Of a stretch of DNA of 64,000 nucleotides, positions 21,260 through 31,004 are shown piece after piece. Position 1 is the first letter of the stretch; every line of letters begins with the position of its first letter. The DNA is from Thermothelomyces thermophilus ATCC 42464 (lineage: Eukaryota; Ascomycota; Sordariomycetes; Sordariales; Chaetomiaceae). The position numbers were made by a program, and so were the translations under genes. The notes beneath the pieces are model-generated. The model was given only the letters and a program-made list of their open reading frames with translations, searched no databases and was not told the DNA's origin. The stretch spans positions 186,001 to 250,000 of the forward strand of contig NC_016475.1 of the NCBI RefSeq assembly GCF_000226095.1, read 5' to 3'.

Positions 21260-23965
21260 ATGACAGGCTCAGCAACCGGCGCCGCTGTGGCGGTATCGAC
21301 GAGGGCGTCGCCAACAACAGCGGCATCGATAGACGTGGTTATGGAGGGGACATCGACATCGACGTCGGCATCATCGTCAACACCAGCACAGACGACGGCG
21401 ACGTCGACGACAGCTCCGAATGCAACGACAAATACGACAGCGGGGACTCCGACACAGACTGCAACGGGAGCAGCAGCCGCGGCAACCACCATTGTCAGCG
21501 CGAGCATGCTGGCAACGATTGGCAGCACCCATGGCAATAGCAGTTATGGCCGCGACCAGAGCCAGAGCCAGGGCCACAACCAGAACGCTAGCGGGGGCAG
21601 TTTCAGGGACAAGGGTCTCGAACCACGGGCGCGGTGCAGCCAATGCGGGCGTCGGCGCACCGCATGCCACCATTTTCCACACCCACACCAGCAGGGCCTA
21701 CAGGCTTCCCCGGCCTCCGCAAATGCGACTGCAAACGCAAATGCCGCTGCGGCGCCCCTGCACACGCGACCCCGCAGGGTCTCCAAGCTCAGACACCGCG
21801 CTGCCTTAACAGCCAATGCCACCCAACAGCAGCAACACCAGCACCCAACAAATGCAGCGGCGCCTGCCGTCAGCTTCTCTCAACACTCACCCTCCAGCAG
21901 CCCGGCGACGACGACAAGGACCGCGAGTAGGAAGAGGAGGACATCGACGCCCCCCGACCCGGCCCCCGACTCCAGGGACTCGAGTGACTCCAGCAGCAGC
22001 AGCGCCGCAATGGATCCTCCCGTGCTCTCATTTTACGGCAAGGAGCCGGTCCCGCTGCCCTCGCGCTTTGGCCAGATCAAGCGCAGCCTCGTTGCCGGCC
22101 ACGAGGCCGAGCTAGAGGCGTCCTGGGCCCGCTTGATCACCGCCCTGCGCGAGCACGTCGACGATATTGCCTCGCGCGGGTCCTCTCTGACGCCGAGCAT
22201 CGACTTCGCCGACATTCACAACCCTGAGGCCCGCGCCGCGTTCTCGCGCGACCTGAAGCGTTACGGCCTCGGTGTCGTGCGCGGGGTCGTGCCCCGCGCG
22301 GACGCGCAGGTCTCCATCGACGAGACGGTCAAGTACCTCGAGAAGCAGACCGAGTTTAAGCGGCCGCCGCCCCAAGATCCGACATGCTTTGACTTCTTCT
22401 GGACTCCAGCACAGGTGCGCACCCGCGCCCACCCGCGCGTGCTCGAGGCGCAGCGGTTCGTTATGTCGCTGTGGGACAACAATGCCGACGACCGCATGGC
22501 CATCCGCTTCCCCATTGCCTACGGAGACCGGCTGCGCATCCACGGCGCCAATATCGGAAACGTAGGGCCCGACGCCGCCGCCGCCGCCGCCGCGAACGAT
22601 AACGACAGCAAAGCCGACGACGACCAAGAGGCCAGCGGTTCCCTCCCCGATGCGGAGCTTGACGATGACCTCGAGGCGCAGCAGGCCGCTGCCGAGCTGC
22701 TCGGAGATTTCACCTCGTCCACCATCATTGCCCAGGTAGACAACGGCAGCTTGGAGCGCTGGGAGCCCGACGGATATGGACGCGGTGGCACGTACGATGC
22801 CGTGTTCAAGGGCGAGTGGGAGAAGTACGATCCCTGGGATCCCACCCACCGCGTGACCGCCACGTCGGACCTTTACAATGGTTATGGCGCCTGCAGCATC
22901 TTCCGCATGTACCAGGGTATGGTGGCGCTTAGCACTATCGAGCCGGGCCTGATCCGCCTGCTCCCTAGCCCCAAGCTGGCCACTGCCTACTTCCTCCTCC
23001 GGCCCTTCTTCTCCCCCAAGACGAAGCCGCCGGAGCGCCGCGATGGCCCCGAGTGGGACGCATTCCTCGACCCGTCCAACTGGGCCTTGGACAAGGAGCA
23101 GTCCACCATCATCCACGGCGCTGTTCCGGGCCACGCCCAGCGCCTAACTGAGCTGTGGCACCCGCACCTTCACCTCCGCCGCACCCTTCAGACCATCCCC
23201 ACGCTACAGACGGGTGACTACATCGTCTGGCACCCGGACCTCGCCTACCACATCACCTCGAACCCCAACGTCATGGCCAGCCGCGCCCCGACCCCCCCGC
23301 CCGCCACGGCCGCCGGGGAGGAACCCGCCGGTCGCAACGGCCGGCCAGTCTCCATACTTGTTTATGTCCCCGCCGCGCCCCTCACCCAGACCAACGCGCT
23401 ATACCTCGCGCGCCAGCGCAAGACGTTCCAGCGCGGCCACCCAGGCCCGGACTTTGACTCCACCGGCAGCGGCCTAGGCAGCGAGGCCACGCACATCGGC
23501 CGTCCTACGGAGACCGACATCGCCGAGGTTGGCGGGCCAGCCGCCCTGCAGGCTATGGGCCTCGCGCCATTCGACGTCGCGCCCACCCCGCCGCAGTCTG
23601 CCGGTTCTTTATCATCATCACCTCCTTCCGCCTCCGCTCCTGCCGGGGAGAAGGCGGGCAACGGAGGAGAAGATGTGGAGATGGCCGATTCAGGTTCCGG
23701 TCCTGGGTCGGGCGTGGGGCCGAGTGCGAGTGGGGCTTCATCCATGACGCGGGCCGAGGCTGAGGTCGCCCGGATGGCAAACATCATTCTGTTCCCAGAC
23801 CGGTACGACTTCTACATGGCCAAGAGGAATAGCAGCGGGACCAAGAGGAGCAAGGTTCGGGTAGAGAGGCTCCTGAACCCGGTCGATCCGCCATCACCGC
23901 CTAAGGTGTCCAAGGATAAGGGGACGACGACGACAGCGGTGGCGGCGGCCGATGGGAAGAACTAA
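21260..23965 (+). CDS. DUF1479-family protein (putative Fe/2-oxoglutarate dioxygenase fold)
   Basis: The conserved part starts near MDPPVLSFYGKEPVPLPSRF and continues with RFGQIKRSL, SIDFADI, RDLKRYGLGVVRGVVPRADA, FKRPPPQDPTCFDFFWTPAQ, HPRVLEAQRFVMSLW, IAYGDRLRIHG, RMYQGMVALSTIEPGLIRLL and GDYIVWHPDLAYHI. These match the DUF1479 (bacterial YbiU-like) family, whose cupin-like fold suggests iron/2-oxoglutarate chemistry. WHPD (His about 658, Asp about 660 of the long form) is a candidate metal-binding pair. The frame is open from an ATG at 21260, but the first 250 residues are low-complexity Ser/Thr/Ala/Asn/Gln, so translation could instead begin at the ATG at 22010 (651 residues). An Ala/Asp-rich insert (about 22572-22700) and a Pro/Ala/Gly-rich insert near 23600-23740 interrupt the core. 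There are no introns. Substrate is unknown. Family call good; start uncertain. Confidence 0.82.
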   Translation: MTGSATGAAVAVSTRASPTTAASIDVVMEGTSTSTSASSSTPAQTTATSTTAPNATTNTTAGTPTQTATGAAAAATTIVSASMLATIGSTHGNSSYGRDQSQSQGHNQNASGGSFRDKGLEPRARCSQCGRRRTACHHFPHPHQQGLQASPASANATANANAAAAPLHTRPRRVSKLRHRAALTANATQQQQHQHPTNAAAPAVSFSQHSPSSSPATTTRTASRKRRTSTPPDPAPDSRDSSDSSSSSAAMDPPVLSFYGKEPVPLPSRFGQIKRSLVAGHEAELEASWARLITALREHVDDIASRGSSLTPSIDFADIHNPEARAAFSRDLKRYGLGVVRGVVPRADAQVSIDETVKYLEKQTEFKRPPPQDPTCFDFFWTPAQVRTRAHPRVLEAQRFVMSLWDNNADDRMAIRFPIAYGDRLRIHGANIGNVGPDAAAAAAANDNDSKADDDQEASGSLPDAELDDDLEAQQAAAELLGDFTSSTIIAQVDNGSLERWEPDGYGRGGTYDAVFKGEWEKYDPWDPTHRVTATSDLYNGYGACSIFRMYQGMVALSTIEPGLIRLLPSPKLATAYFLLRPFFSPKTKPPERRDGPEWDAFLDPSNWALDKEQSTIIHGAVPGHAQRLTELWHPHLHLRRTLQTIPTLQTGDYIVWHPDLAYHITSNPNVMASRAPTPPPATAAGEEPAGRNGRPVSILVYVPAAPLTQTNALYLARQRKTFQRGHPGPDFDSTGSGLGSEATHIGRPTETDIAEVGGPAALQAMGLAPFDVAPTPPQSAGSLSSSPPSASAPAGEKAGNGGEDVEMADSGSGPGSGVGPSASGASSMTRAEAEVARMANIILFPDRYDFYMAKRNSSGTKRSKVRVERLLNPVDPPSPPKVSKDKGTTTTAVAAADGKN

Positions 23966-25603
23966 AGTTAAGTAAGATTTGGACAGCCGGGAGTTTTTTA
24001 GGTTTTCTTGATTTTTTTCTGTCTCTGCTCCCCTCCTCCACCCTAAACTTCTCGCTTTGTGATGGAACGGACCAAAGACGGACTCGTTCCTTGGTCGTGC
24101 GTTTACAGGGTGTTATAGAGGCGACATCATACCCCTGCTGTCTTTTTTCATCGGTTGCAAGGAGAAAAGAGAGGAGGGCTTCCTGTTGAGGTGCCAATAC
24201 CTATTATCGTGGCCATACCAGCCATACATCTCTCACATCGGTGGTCCCCAATGGAAAGTGGCGGGTTCTTGCTAAGGCTTTAGGTCGACTGAGCATGTAA
24301 GCAGTTTTGCATTTAGCATACCATAGTAGGATGGTAGAAGCGAGCGTAGTGTTGGGCCTTTTTGGCCGGCCGAAAAAAGAAACTGTTTGTACGGGATTCC
24401 CGAGGCCCTCGTACTATCTGCCGTTAACTTGACCGGGGTGTGTGGCCCTGCGCTGCGCCACGGAGCAGGTTATTCCACTGTTTCGAACTTCGGAGTATAT
24501 CGACTCCCCTGGACTGGCCAGCCCCAACCGTGCGTCATATTCTGTTCGTTTGCAAGTCCTGAAAGGCCATACAATAGGCTGAACGACTGTTTCGCGGCAT
24601 GAAATAAATTAGTTAACAGCCAATTTGGCTTGCGTAGTATCCAGTGTGCAGCTCCTTGGGTTCCATGCCCGGAGTAAATAACAGTGGCCAGCCCCCTCCC
24701 TGTGGCCGAGCACCGGCCTGCTACTTTAAGCTATTTACACTAAGCTATGACGAGCTCTCCTTTAGCCCGGTCCATGTGCGTACAGGGTAATCCGTACAGA
24801 TCCGCACATATTGCATACCTTTACGGAGTACACTAGGCCACAGGCCAGATCTTGGTGCCCTCTCGCTAAACAACCCCGGCAGTTTCTCCTCTGTCTCGGC
24901 GCGCACCGGCCAATACCGCTCCAACGAGTGCGGAAATTGCCAAGTCATGAAAGTGGCTTTTATCGAGCACAACGCTCCCGAAACGCCCAGGGGTGGTCGT
25001 CAGGGTGGGCCAGTTAGTGGTGATGGGCAGTCTACACTCGACAAGGGTCAGCACTTCGCACGCCTCTCCGATAACCCTGCTACTCCGAGTTACCTGTTTA
25101 GGGGCCACCAGTCCATGTTCAAGCCTGAAAACAGTGTTAGTAAAGCGGCCAGGCGACGCGAGAAACACAAGAACAGGATCTCCTTTACGGAAACCAGCGA
25201 GGGTGTCTGGGTGAGGGTGCAACACCATGGTCCCCCAGTCGAGTTTCAAGTCTCCCCTCTCCGTTGGAAGGCGGCACGCCTGGTCTACCACACCAAGCAC
25301 TTCGTTTCAAGACTGAGGAGCCCGGGCAAGGTATCCATACCATCACTACCACCAACATCCACTGATCGCATCCCCGCCGCCGCCGCCGCCGCATCCCGCC
25401 GCACCACACCTTCTTCCCCTTCCTCAACCTCCGAAGCATCATTTCTCGACCTGGCCGCCGCCGGCCCGCCGTCTTTTCTCATCGCTGCTGTTTCCCACGC
25501 CCTCCCCCGCCCCGCCGACCGCCTCGCCCCTTCTTCTTCTTCTTCTTCTTCTGCTGCTGCTGCTGCTTTCCCTCTTGCTCGGATCTTCCCCACCCTCGAC
25601 GAG
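23966..25603. other. Spacer and uncertain 5' region of the next gene
   Basis: No independent gene was recognised at 23966-24900. From an ATG at 24947 the frame of the downstream membrane protein is already open, but residues before about 25380 look non-coding. From 25380 to 25603 the frame reads FLDLAAAGPPSFLIAAVSH and poly-Ser/poly-Ala with GC-rich third positions, so part may be coding through an unseen upstream exon. Confidence 0.35.
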
Positions 25604-26599
25604 ATGACCAGCATCCTCCTCTTGCCTTTGCACAACAGCGTCGGCGGCAGCGGCAGAGCGAGCGGCAGCAGAAGGAGCGGCGGCGGCGGCAGCAGCAGCA
25701 GCAGCAGCAGCTACCGCACCGCTATAGCGTACCTCATCGTGGCCGCCACGCTGAACCACATCCGCCGGACCACCCTGTGCCCGCCAACGGTGGGGGGCTA
25801 CCAGTACCCGTGGTGCGTCATGATGGGGGGCGTCGGCGCGAACCCGCTCGAGGACCTGCGGCTGGCTTTGTCGAACCCCGACGTGTTTGTCGGCGCCGCG
25901 CTGGCCGGCTACGGGACGCGGTGGGCGCTCGTCGCGCGGGTGGTCGGCGGGGGGGTCTTGGCCACGTGGGTGGTCGAGCTCGCTGTGGGCGCCTTGTTGC
26001 GGAGGATCTTGTTGCTGTTTGTGACGGCGGCGGCTGCAGGAGCGCAGGAGAAGAAGGGAGTTGGGTGGAGCAGCGCGGGGAAAGGGACGTGGGAGGTCGG
26101 CGGGTCGGCGGCGCTCAAGGTGGGCTACATGCTCTGGCTGCTGATGGGCGTCGAGTGTGCCTTTGCGAGGGGCATGAATGCGGCCGCGTGGCTCGTGGCA
26201 GGGTACAAGCTGCTGCTTGTTGCCGGGGAAGAAGGCGTCGGACGCGTCGCGTTGCGGAAGGCGATACAAGGGAAACTCCTGCAGGGGTGTTTCGTGGCCT
26301 GCCACTTGGTGTACTATCTGATGGGCGGGATCGGCCCGGTGGTATGGCGGAGCAGTGTGTCCGCAGCCAGAGGGCAGCCTGGATCGCTGCTGACGCTCAC
26401 GGGGATTGTGTGGGGTGTGTGGATGCTGCTGAGGTATCGCAGCACCTTCTTCATTGCGTTGGAGGTTAGTGGTTTCTTTATATTTCTTGGCTATGTTGTA
26501 TTTGGCCTCGGGGTGTTGGCGTGGGAGTTCATTGATGACCCGCTGGGGTTGAAGGTGCACACTGCCCTTGATACGCTTAACGGAATCAAGGGAGAGTAA
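25604..26599 (+). CDS. Orphan multi-pass membrane protein
   Basis: I do not recognise this family. From the ATG at 25604 (MTSILLLPLHNSV) the protein is 331 residues. After a Gly/Ser-rich N-terminus that includes seven serines encoded by AGC repeats, about seven hydrophobic segments follow: AIAYLIVAATLNHI, VFVGAALAGYGTRWALVARV with VLATWVVELAVGALL, ALKVGYMLWLLMGVECAF, AAWLVAGYKLLLVAG, LLQGCFVACHLVYYLMGGIG, LLTLTGIVWGVWMLL and VSGFFIFLGYVVFGLGVLAW. Conserved-looking loops include RRTTLCPP and YPWCVMMGGVGANPLEDLR. In-frame sequence extends upstream to 24947, so the true start could be earlier. No transporter or acyltransferase signature was found. Fungal wax-synthase-like proteins were considered but their motifs are absent. 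Reality as a gene is supported by codon bias and membrane periodicity. Confidence 0.62.
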   Translation: MTSILLLPLHNSVGGSGRASGSRRSGGGGSSSSSSSYRTAIAYLIVAATLNHIRRTTLCPPTVGGYQYPWCVMMGGVGANPLEDLRLALSNPDVFVGAALAGYGTRWALVARVVGGGVLATWVVELAVGALLRRILLLFVTAAAAGAQEKKGVGWSSAGKGTWEVGGSAALKVGYMLWLLMGVECAFARGMNAAAWLVAGYKLLLVAGEEGVGRVALRKAIQGKLLQGCFVACHLVYYLMGGIGPVVWRSSVSAARGQPGSLLTLTGIVWGVWMLLRYRSTFFIALEVSGFFIFLGYVVFGLGVLAWEFIDDPLGLKVHTALDTLNGIKGE

Positions 26600-26953
26600 G
26601 CTCGACGAGAATAAACAAGGCGCGATTGTCGGGGAAAAGGTCCGTCTGGAGAGACCTGGAAGTGACGTATAGACCTGGCAACCGGAGGTGAATGGCCGGA
26701 ATTGGATAACGAAAATACGCGTTGATGGACACTGTATGTAGTGTCAGACCTCTTCATCTAGATACCCGCAGCCGTATTACCTAAATCATAAAACCAGATC
26801 TAAGGTGAGCATAAACATTGGACGGGCGAGTAATTGGGCGTGAGGGCGACATCAAGTGTGCCCAGCACACCACTGTTGGGTTATTAATGGAAGTGCGCCT
26901 GGAAGCGTCTTGATATCGGTATTATATCACTGCATGACTATCGCCATGCCGCT
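26600..26953. other. Short spacer between convergent genes
   Basis: The 354 bases between the stop of the orphan membrane protein and the stop of the MFS gene are AT-richer than either gene. Nothing else was seen. Confidence 0.5.
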
Positions 26954-28678
26954 CTAAACCGGTTCCTCCGCTGACTGGTATCCAAATTCTTCGTTACTTT
27001 CGCTCTCCGGGCCAACGGCGATTGTCTTATTTCTAGGCGCCCGCAGAAACAGTAGCGAGAGAAAGGCCAAAAGGACGAGCCCGGCCACGTAGAACCACGG
27101 TAATCCAGTCCATAAGCCCTTTCTCGACAGCCCAATGTTGAAACACCATGCCAGGACCGGGCCCCCCAGAAAGGCGCCGCCCGTTTCCAACATGCTGATC
27201 AAGGCGTACAGTCGCGACGTCTGCTGGGGTTCGACGTAGCTTGTGGCAATGGCCCGACACAGCGGTCCTTGGGAGGAGCCAAGGGTGCCAATTGTGAGGC
27301 CGATGAGAAACAGAACAATTTCCCTGCTGCACCCTTCGAGGATCGCTCCCAAGACGAGGAAGATGAACGAGATTTCGGCGAGCAAGAGGTCCTTAGAGAA
27401 GACTGACAGGCGGAAACGCCCAGACTGTTTCGTCAAGAAACCGGAAATCAGAGGCAGCAGGGCGATGACGACGAGTTGCAGGGCCCCAAGGGGGGCGAGG
27501 AGATAGTTGGTTTGTGCGAGAGTCCAGCCAAAGTATGTGCTGATGTGCTGGGCCATGGTCGACGAGTAAGCCGCGAAAAGCGCGGGCTGGACCAGAAAAG
27601 CCGGCAGCGACAGGGCGATGTTGCGGTTCTTGAGCAGGGAAAAGGATATACCGAGCTCCTTGATCTCTTCGCGGACTCTTTTGGCCGGTGGCCGCCGTTC
27701 TTCCTCCGTGGTCGTTTCCCGTAGACTGATGGGAAGTGTCTCTGGGAGAAAGATGACCAACATGAAGACGAATGGCGTGAGGCAAAAGACTAGTCGTACG
27801 GGGGCCCAAGGCCCCAGGTGTTCCATCAACAACCCCGCCGAGACGGGACCAATGAGGCCACCGGAAACGGCGCCGAACGAGAGGCACAGGAAACCAGTCG
27901 CTCTAGAGAGTATGGGTCAGCAGTGCCGTTGATGGCCTACAGAATGATCCCACTGACTTATCGCCGTCCGAGCTGATGTCAGAAGCCATGGCGTGAAGAG
28001 TGTTGAGTGCGACCGGGATGCCGCCTCCGATAAGGAAGAAAAGGGGGCCGAAAACCGAGAGGTGCACGTGGGGAAACTCGCCGATGCTGAGAATCAGGGG
28101 ACCCCACGAGAAACACAGGACAATGCCAACGTACGCGAGGGTGAAGGTAGGTTTGCGACCGATTCTGCCAGCGAAGGTCAGTAGGTAGCCTCGAATAAGA
28201 ACGCCGGCTGATTGTCCGCTTTTTGTGCTTACCGATCGGCCAAGACGCCGTACGGGAGTGTCGCGATAAGGCCAACGACAGAGTTAATCATGGCGCCAAT
28301 GCCACCCAGAAAGGCCAGCTCCTTTTGCACGGCATCGACCTTGCACATCCGTTCCTCGACGGGCTCGGACTTGGGCTTTTCGTAGTGAAGATGGCAGACG
28401 GCGTCTTCCATGAGGCGGAATATGGGGACGAGGAAGAGCATGCCGCTCGTGGTGACGACGAACGTAAGGACGGCCAGCAGGCCCAAGACGGTGGTGCGTT
28501 TCCGGTCCCGGAACCGAGAAGCAAGCCCGCGTCGGCCAAGCTTTCCATCGCCGGTGCGAAACGAATCGCCATGGTCGGGGTCGGACGGGGTCTCCCTGTT
28601 GTCAATGTCAACCTTGTCGCGTTCCTCGCCCGCCAGAAGCGGCTCCCCCTCAATGGAGTCGCGTTCGTGCGAGTTCAT
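26954..28678 (-). CDS. Major facilitator superfamily transporter
   Basis: Proposed minus-strand exons are 28233-28678, 27958-28164 and 26954-27902, giving 533 residues. Introns of 68 and 55 bases have GTAAGC and GTCAGT donors. The first junction restores the MFS signature LADRIGRKPTF between helices 2 and 3. The protein starts with an acidic cytosolic N-terminus with a dileucine-like GEPLLAG, then helix 1 (TVLGLLAVLTFVVTTSGM), a luminal loop with Cys and His (VCHLHYEKPK...ERMCKVDAV), further helices, a long middle loop (LRETTTEEERRPPAKRVREE) and the C-terminal six-helix half. The first loop and the Arg/Lys-rich central loop resemble fungal proton-coupled efflux MFS proteins of unknown substrate. 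No biosynthetic genes lie beside it, so a role in detoxification or nutrient export cannot be assigned. Confidence 0.85.
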
Positions 28679-29565
28679 GACGGCGAGCGTGTTTCGGAAG
28701 GAAACATATTTGGTCCAAAGGTAGAGGTGATGAAAAAGGGGGCAGTTTTCATTCTCTTGATTTTAAGCTCTGGAGTTTCCATTCGTGGTGCATTAATTAG
28801 TGTAGAGCTGATGACGCCGCTTTGGGGCTGAAACAAAGCAAAATCCAATCAGAAACCCGCACAAGAATACGAAATACGATGCCAAGAAGCGATACGCGTA
28901 TTTCCTTATGGAGTAATGAACTTGAATCTCTTAAAAAAAAAAAGTGAGGCTTCAAGCTATAATAACCAACAGTTAACAGCACCAGAAACGCCGTATAAAA
29001 TCAGCCAGCGGCTGTTGGTGTTTCGGCTTTTTTGCCTTCCAGATTTTGGCAAGGTAATTAGTTTCGTTTTCTGGGAACGCATCGCGGTCCTGCTCACATC
29101 ATCTAGGTAATATGCCAAGACCTGAGCCAGCTGCGCGGAAGCTGCCGCCCCTCCATCACACCTGGTCATGCCGCACCACAGCTCCACATCTGGAGGAAAG
29201 GGCGACCAAGTCGCTGGTCATGGCCCTCGATATAATTGCACGAGTCTGCCTCGCGGCCTGAAACGTGAGTTGGTCATTCGGGCCCATTAGTTAAGCGCAT
29301 TCACAGAGCACGAACAAGATGGAGTTTCGTGGCGCAGAGTTCCCCTGGCTTCCGCCGGAGGCCCAAAGGTCGGCTTCTCGCTCATAATTACTCATTGAAA
29401 TGAAGACTGCCACCGCCGGCCCTCGTCGTTTGTAATGTACACAATGACGACTTTTGGATAATCCACTATTACCTCGTACCAAGGAGGACTTCATTAGGCG
29501 CGTCTACCTTGTATTTCGATTTCGCGTACAGTGACACTGCCTGCGCTGTTTTCGGAAACATCAGC
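28679..29565. other. Divergent spacer between the MFS gene and an orphan gene
   Basis: This is a shared upstream region of two outward-reading genes. It is AT-rich in the middle (28900-29060). No convincing regulatory motif or coding frame was found. Confidence 0.45.
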
Positions 29566-30849
29566 ATGCCCCCAGCCATCGAAGCACAACCCGCTGCGGA
29601 ATCGGCAAACCGTCCGGATGCTGATAAGGAACAACCGTCCGTCCCTCATCAGATGCAGCTCCAACCATACACACCACTGGAGCTAGCAGTTGGAGACGGC
29701 GCCGAACACGAACAAGAGTCCAACGCTGGTCTGACACGGACTAGTTTCGCGGACGGCGCCCGGTTTCTTCCTGCACCGACCGACTTCCTCAGCTGGGCCT
29801 CTTTCGGCGAGGTTACTCTCCGGCCGAGAAAGAATGCCAGGAGGTCTCGTCTCGACAGGATCATCTCTCCCCTCAAGTCGGTCGGCGCCGGACTGCCGGG
29901 CAACGTGAGTGTGGAGGGTCTGGGCGGGCTCATCGAGTCCGCTCACGGTATCTTCCACTCGGTTCGCCGCCTCGACTTTATGGAATCGGAGCGTACCATG
30001 TACATGTACTCGCCCCCAACTCCCGGAGGCCCCCGCGTCCCGGCACCCGACAAGCTTCCCCGACGCGAGCTGGAGAGGTACGAGGACGAGCTCTTCGACC
30101 TGAGCAAGTACAACGGCGCGTCCGACTATCTCACCGCCATGGCGTGGACCGAGGAGGCCATGTCGGGGTCTCTGACCCTGTATCGGGTACTGTCCGGCAT
30201 CGCTGGCGAGGCGACGGGCGTCCGTCCCGTTGCTGCCATGCGCGACGTGCCGAGCCAGGTGCTGGCCAGGATGCGGACGGACGGGAGGGTCAGGCGGAAA
30301 GCCGTGGTGACCCTGATCGAGGACGACGACCGCACGTTTGACTGGAAGGCGAACCCGGGCAGGGGCCCGCGATACGTCAGGCTCGCCTCTTCTGGGGTGC
30401 GGTCCCCGGGCCGCTCTAGCTCTAATAGCAGCAGGTATCGCGGACCGGGCATGGCCGACGCCGATGGGGTCTGCGCCACCCTGCCGCAGTTCTTTGCCCT
30501 GCTGCACTCGCGCCGGTCTCTCCTGGAGAACGTTGGCTCGTCCTGGGTGACCCAGACGCGCACCGATGACGGCGAAGCCCACCCCATGGTCTTCCTGACC
30601 AAGTCACCCCAGTCGAGCCCCCACGAGGGCAACCGAGTGCACGTCGCCGTCTTGGTTCCGAACGACGCGCTCTGGGCCGAGGATGAATTCATCTGGACCG
30701 ACCAGACCGGGCTAGCCGAGTTCCGGCAGAGGCAATATTGGGACTTGATCGAGCCTCCGAGTCGGAGAGCCAGAGGCAGAAGTCGGAGTCGAAGGAGGGA
30801 GCGTGATGATGCCGGACCTACAAGATCTCCAATCAGGGGCAGATCTTGA
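29566..30849 (+). CDS. Orphan fungal protein with Arg/Ser-rich C-terminus
   Basis: An intronless frame of 427 residues from the first ATG (MPPAIEAQPAAES). The family is not recognised. The N-terminus is disordered and acidic, then comes a stretch with FLPAPTDFLSWASFGEVTLR and RSRLDRIISPLKSVGAGLP, a central folded-looking part (LERYEDELFDLSKYNGASDY, LTLYRVLSGIAGEATG, VPSQVLARMRTDGRV), ATLPQFFALLHSRRSLLEN, SSWVTQTRTDDGEAHPMVFL and HVAVLVPNDALWAEDEFIWT, and a tail RRARGRSRSRRRERDD like RS-type or nucleic-acid-binding tails. No signal peptide or membrane helix is present. Third codon positions are strongly G/C, as in neighbouring genes, which supports coding. Confidence 0.68.
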   Translation: MPPAIEAQPAAESANRPDADKEQPSVPHQMQLQPYTPLELAVGDGAEHEQESNAGLTRTSFADGARFLPAPTDFLSWASFGEVTLRPRKNARRSRLDRIISPLKSVGAGLPGNVSVEGLGGLIESAHGIFHSVRRLDFMESERTMYMYSPPTPGGPRVPAPDKLPRRELERYEDELFDLSKYNGASDYLTAMAWTEEAMSGSLTLYRVLSGIAGEATGVRPVAAMRDVPSQVLARMRTDGRVRRKAVVTLIEDDDRTFDWKANPGRGPRYVRLASSGVRSPGRSSSNSSRYRGPGMADADGVCATLPQFFALLHSRRSLLENVGSSWVTQTRTDDGEAHPMVFLTKSPQSSPHEGNRVHVAVLVPNDALWAEDEFIWTDQTGLAEFRQRQYWDLIEPPSRRARGRSRSRRRERDDAGPTRSPIRGRS

Positions 30850-31004
30850 GATTGGTGACGGGTTGCCCGCCTTGGCCAAGAGGTTGGGGAAAATGGGAGT
30901 GGGCGTGAGAGGAGAGAAGAATGCTCTTAATAGTCTCCTGCAACGGTGAAGACAAACGGCCATCTGTCCTCCATGATTCATCATTTCCCTTGTCGTTCTC
31001 CCAC

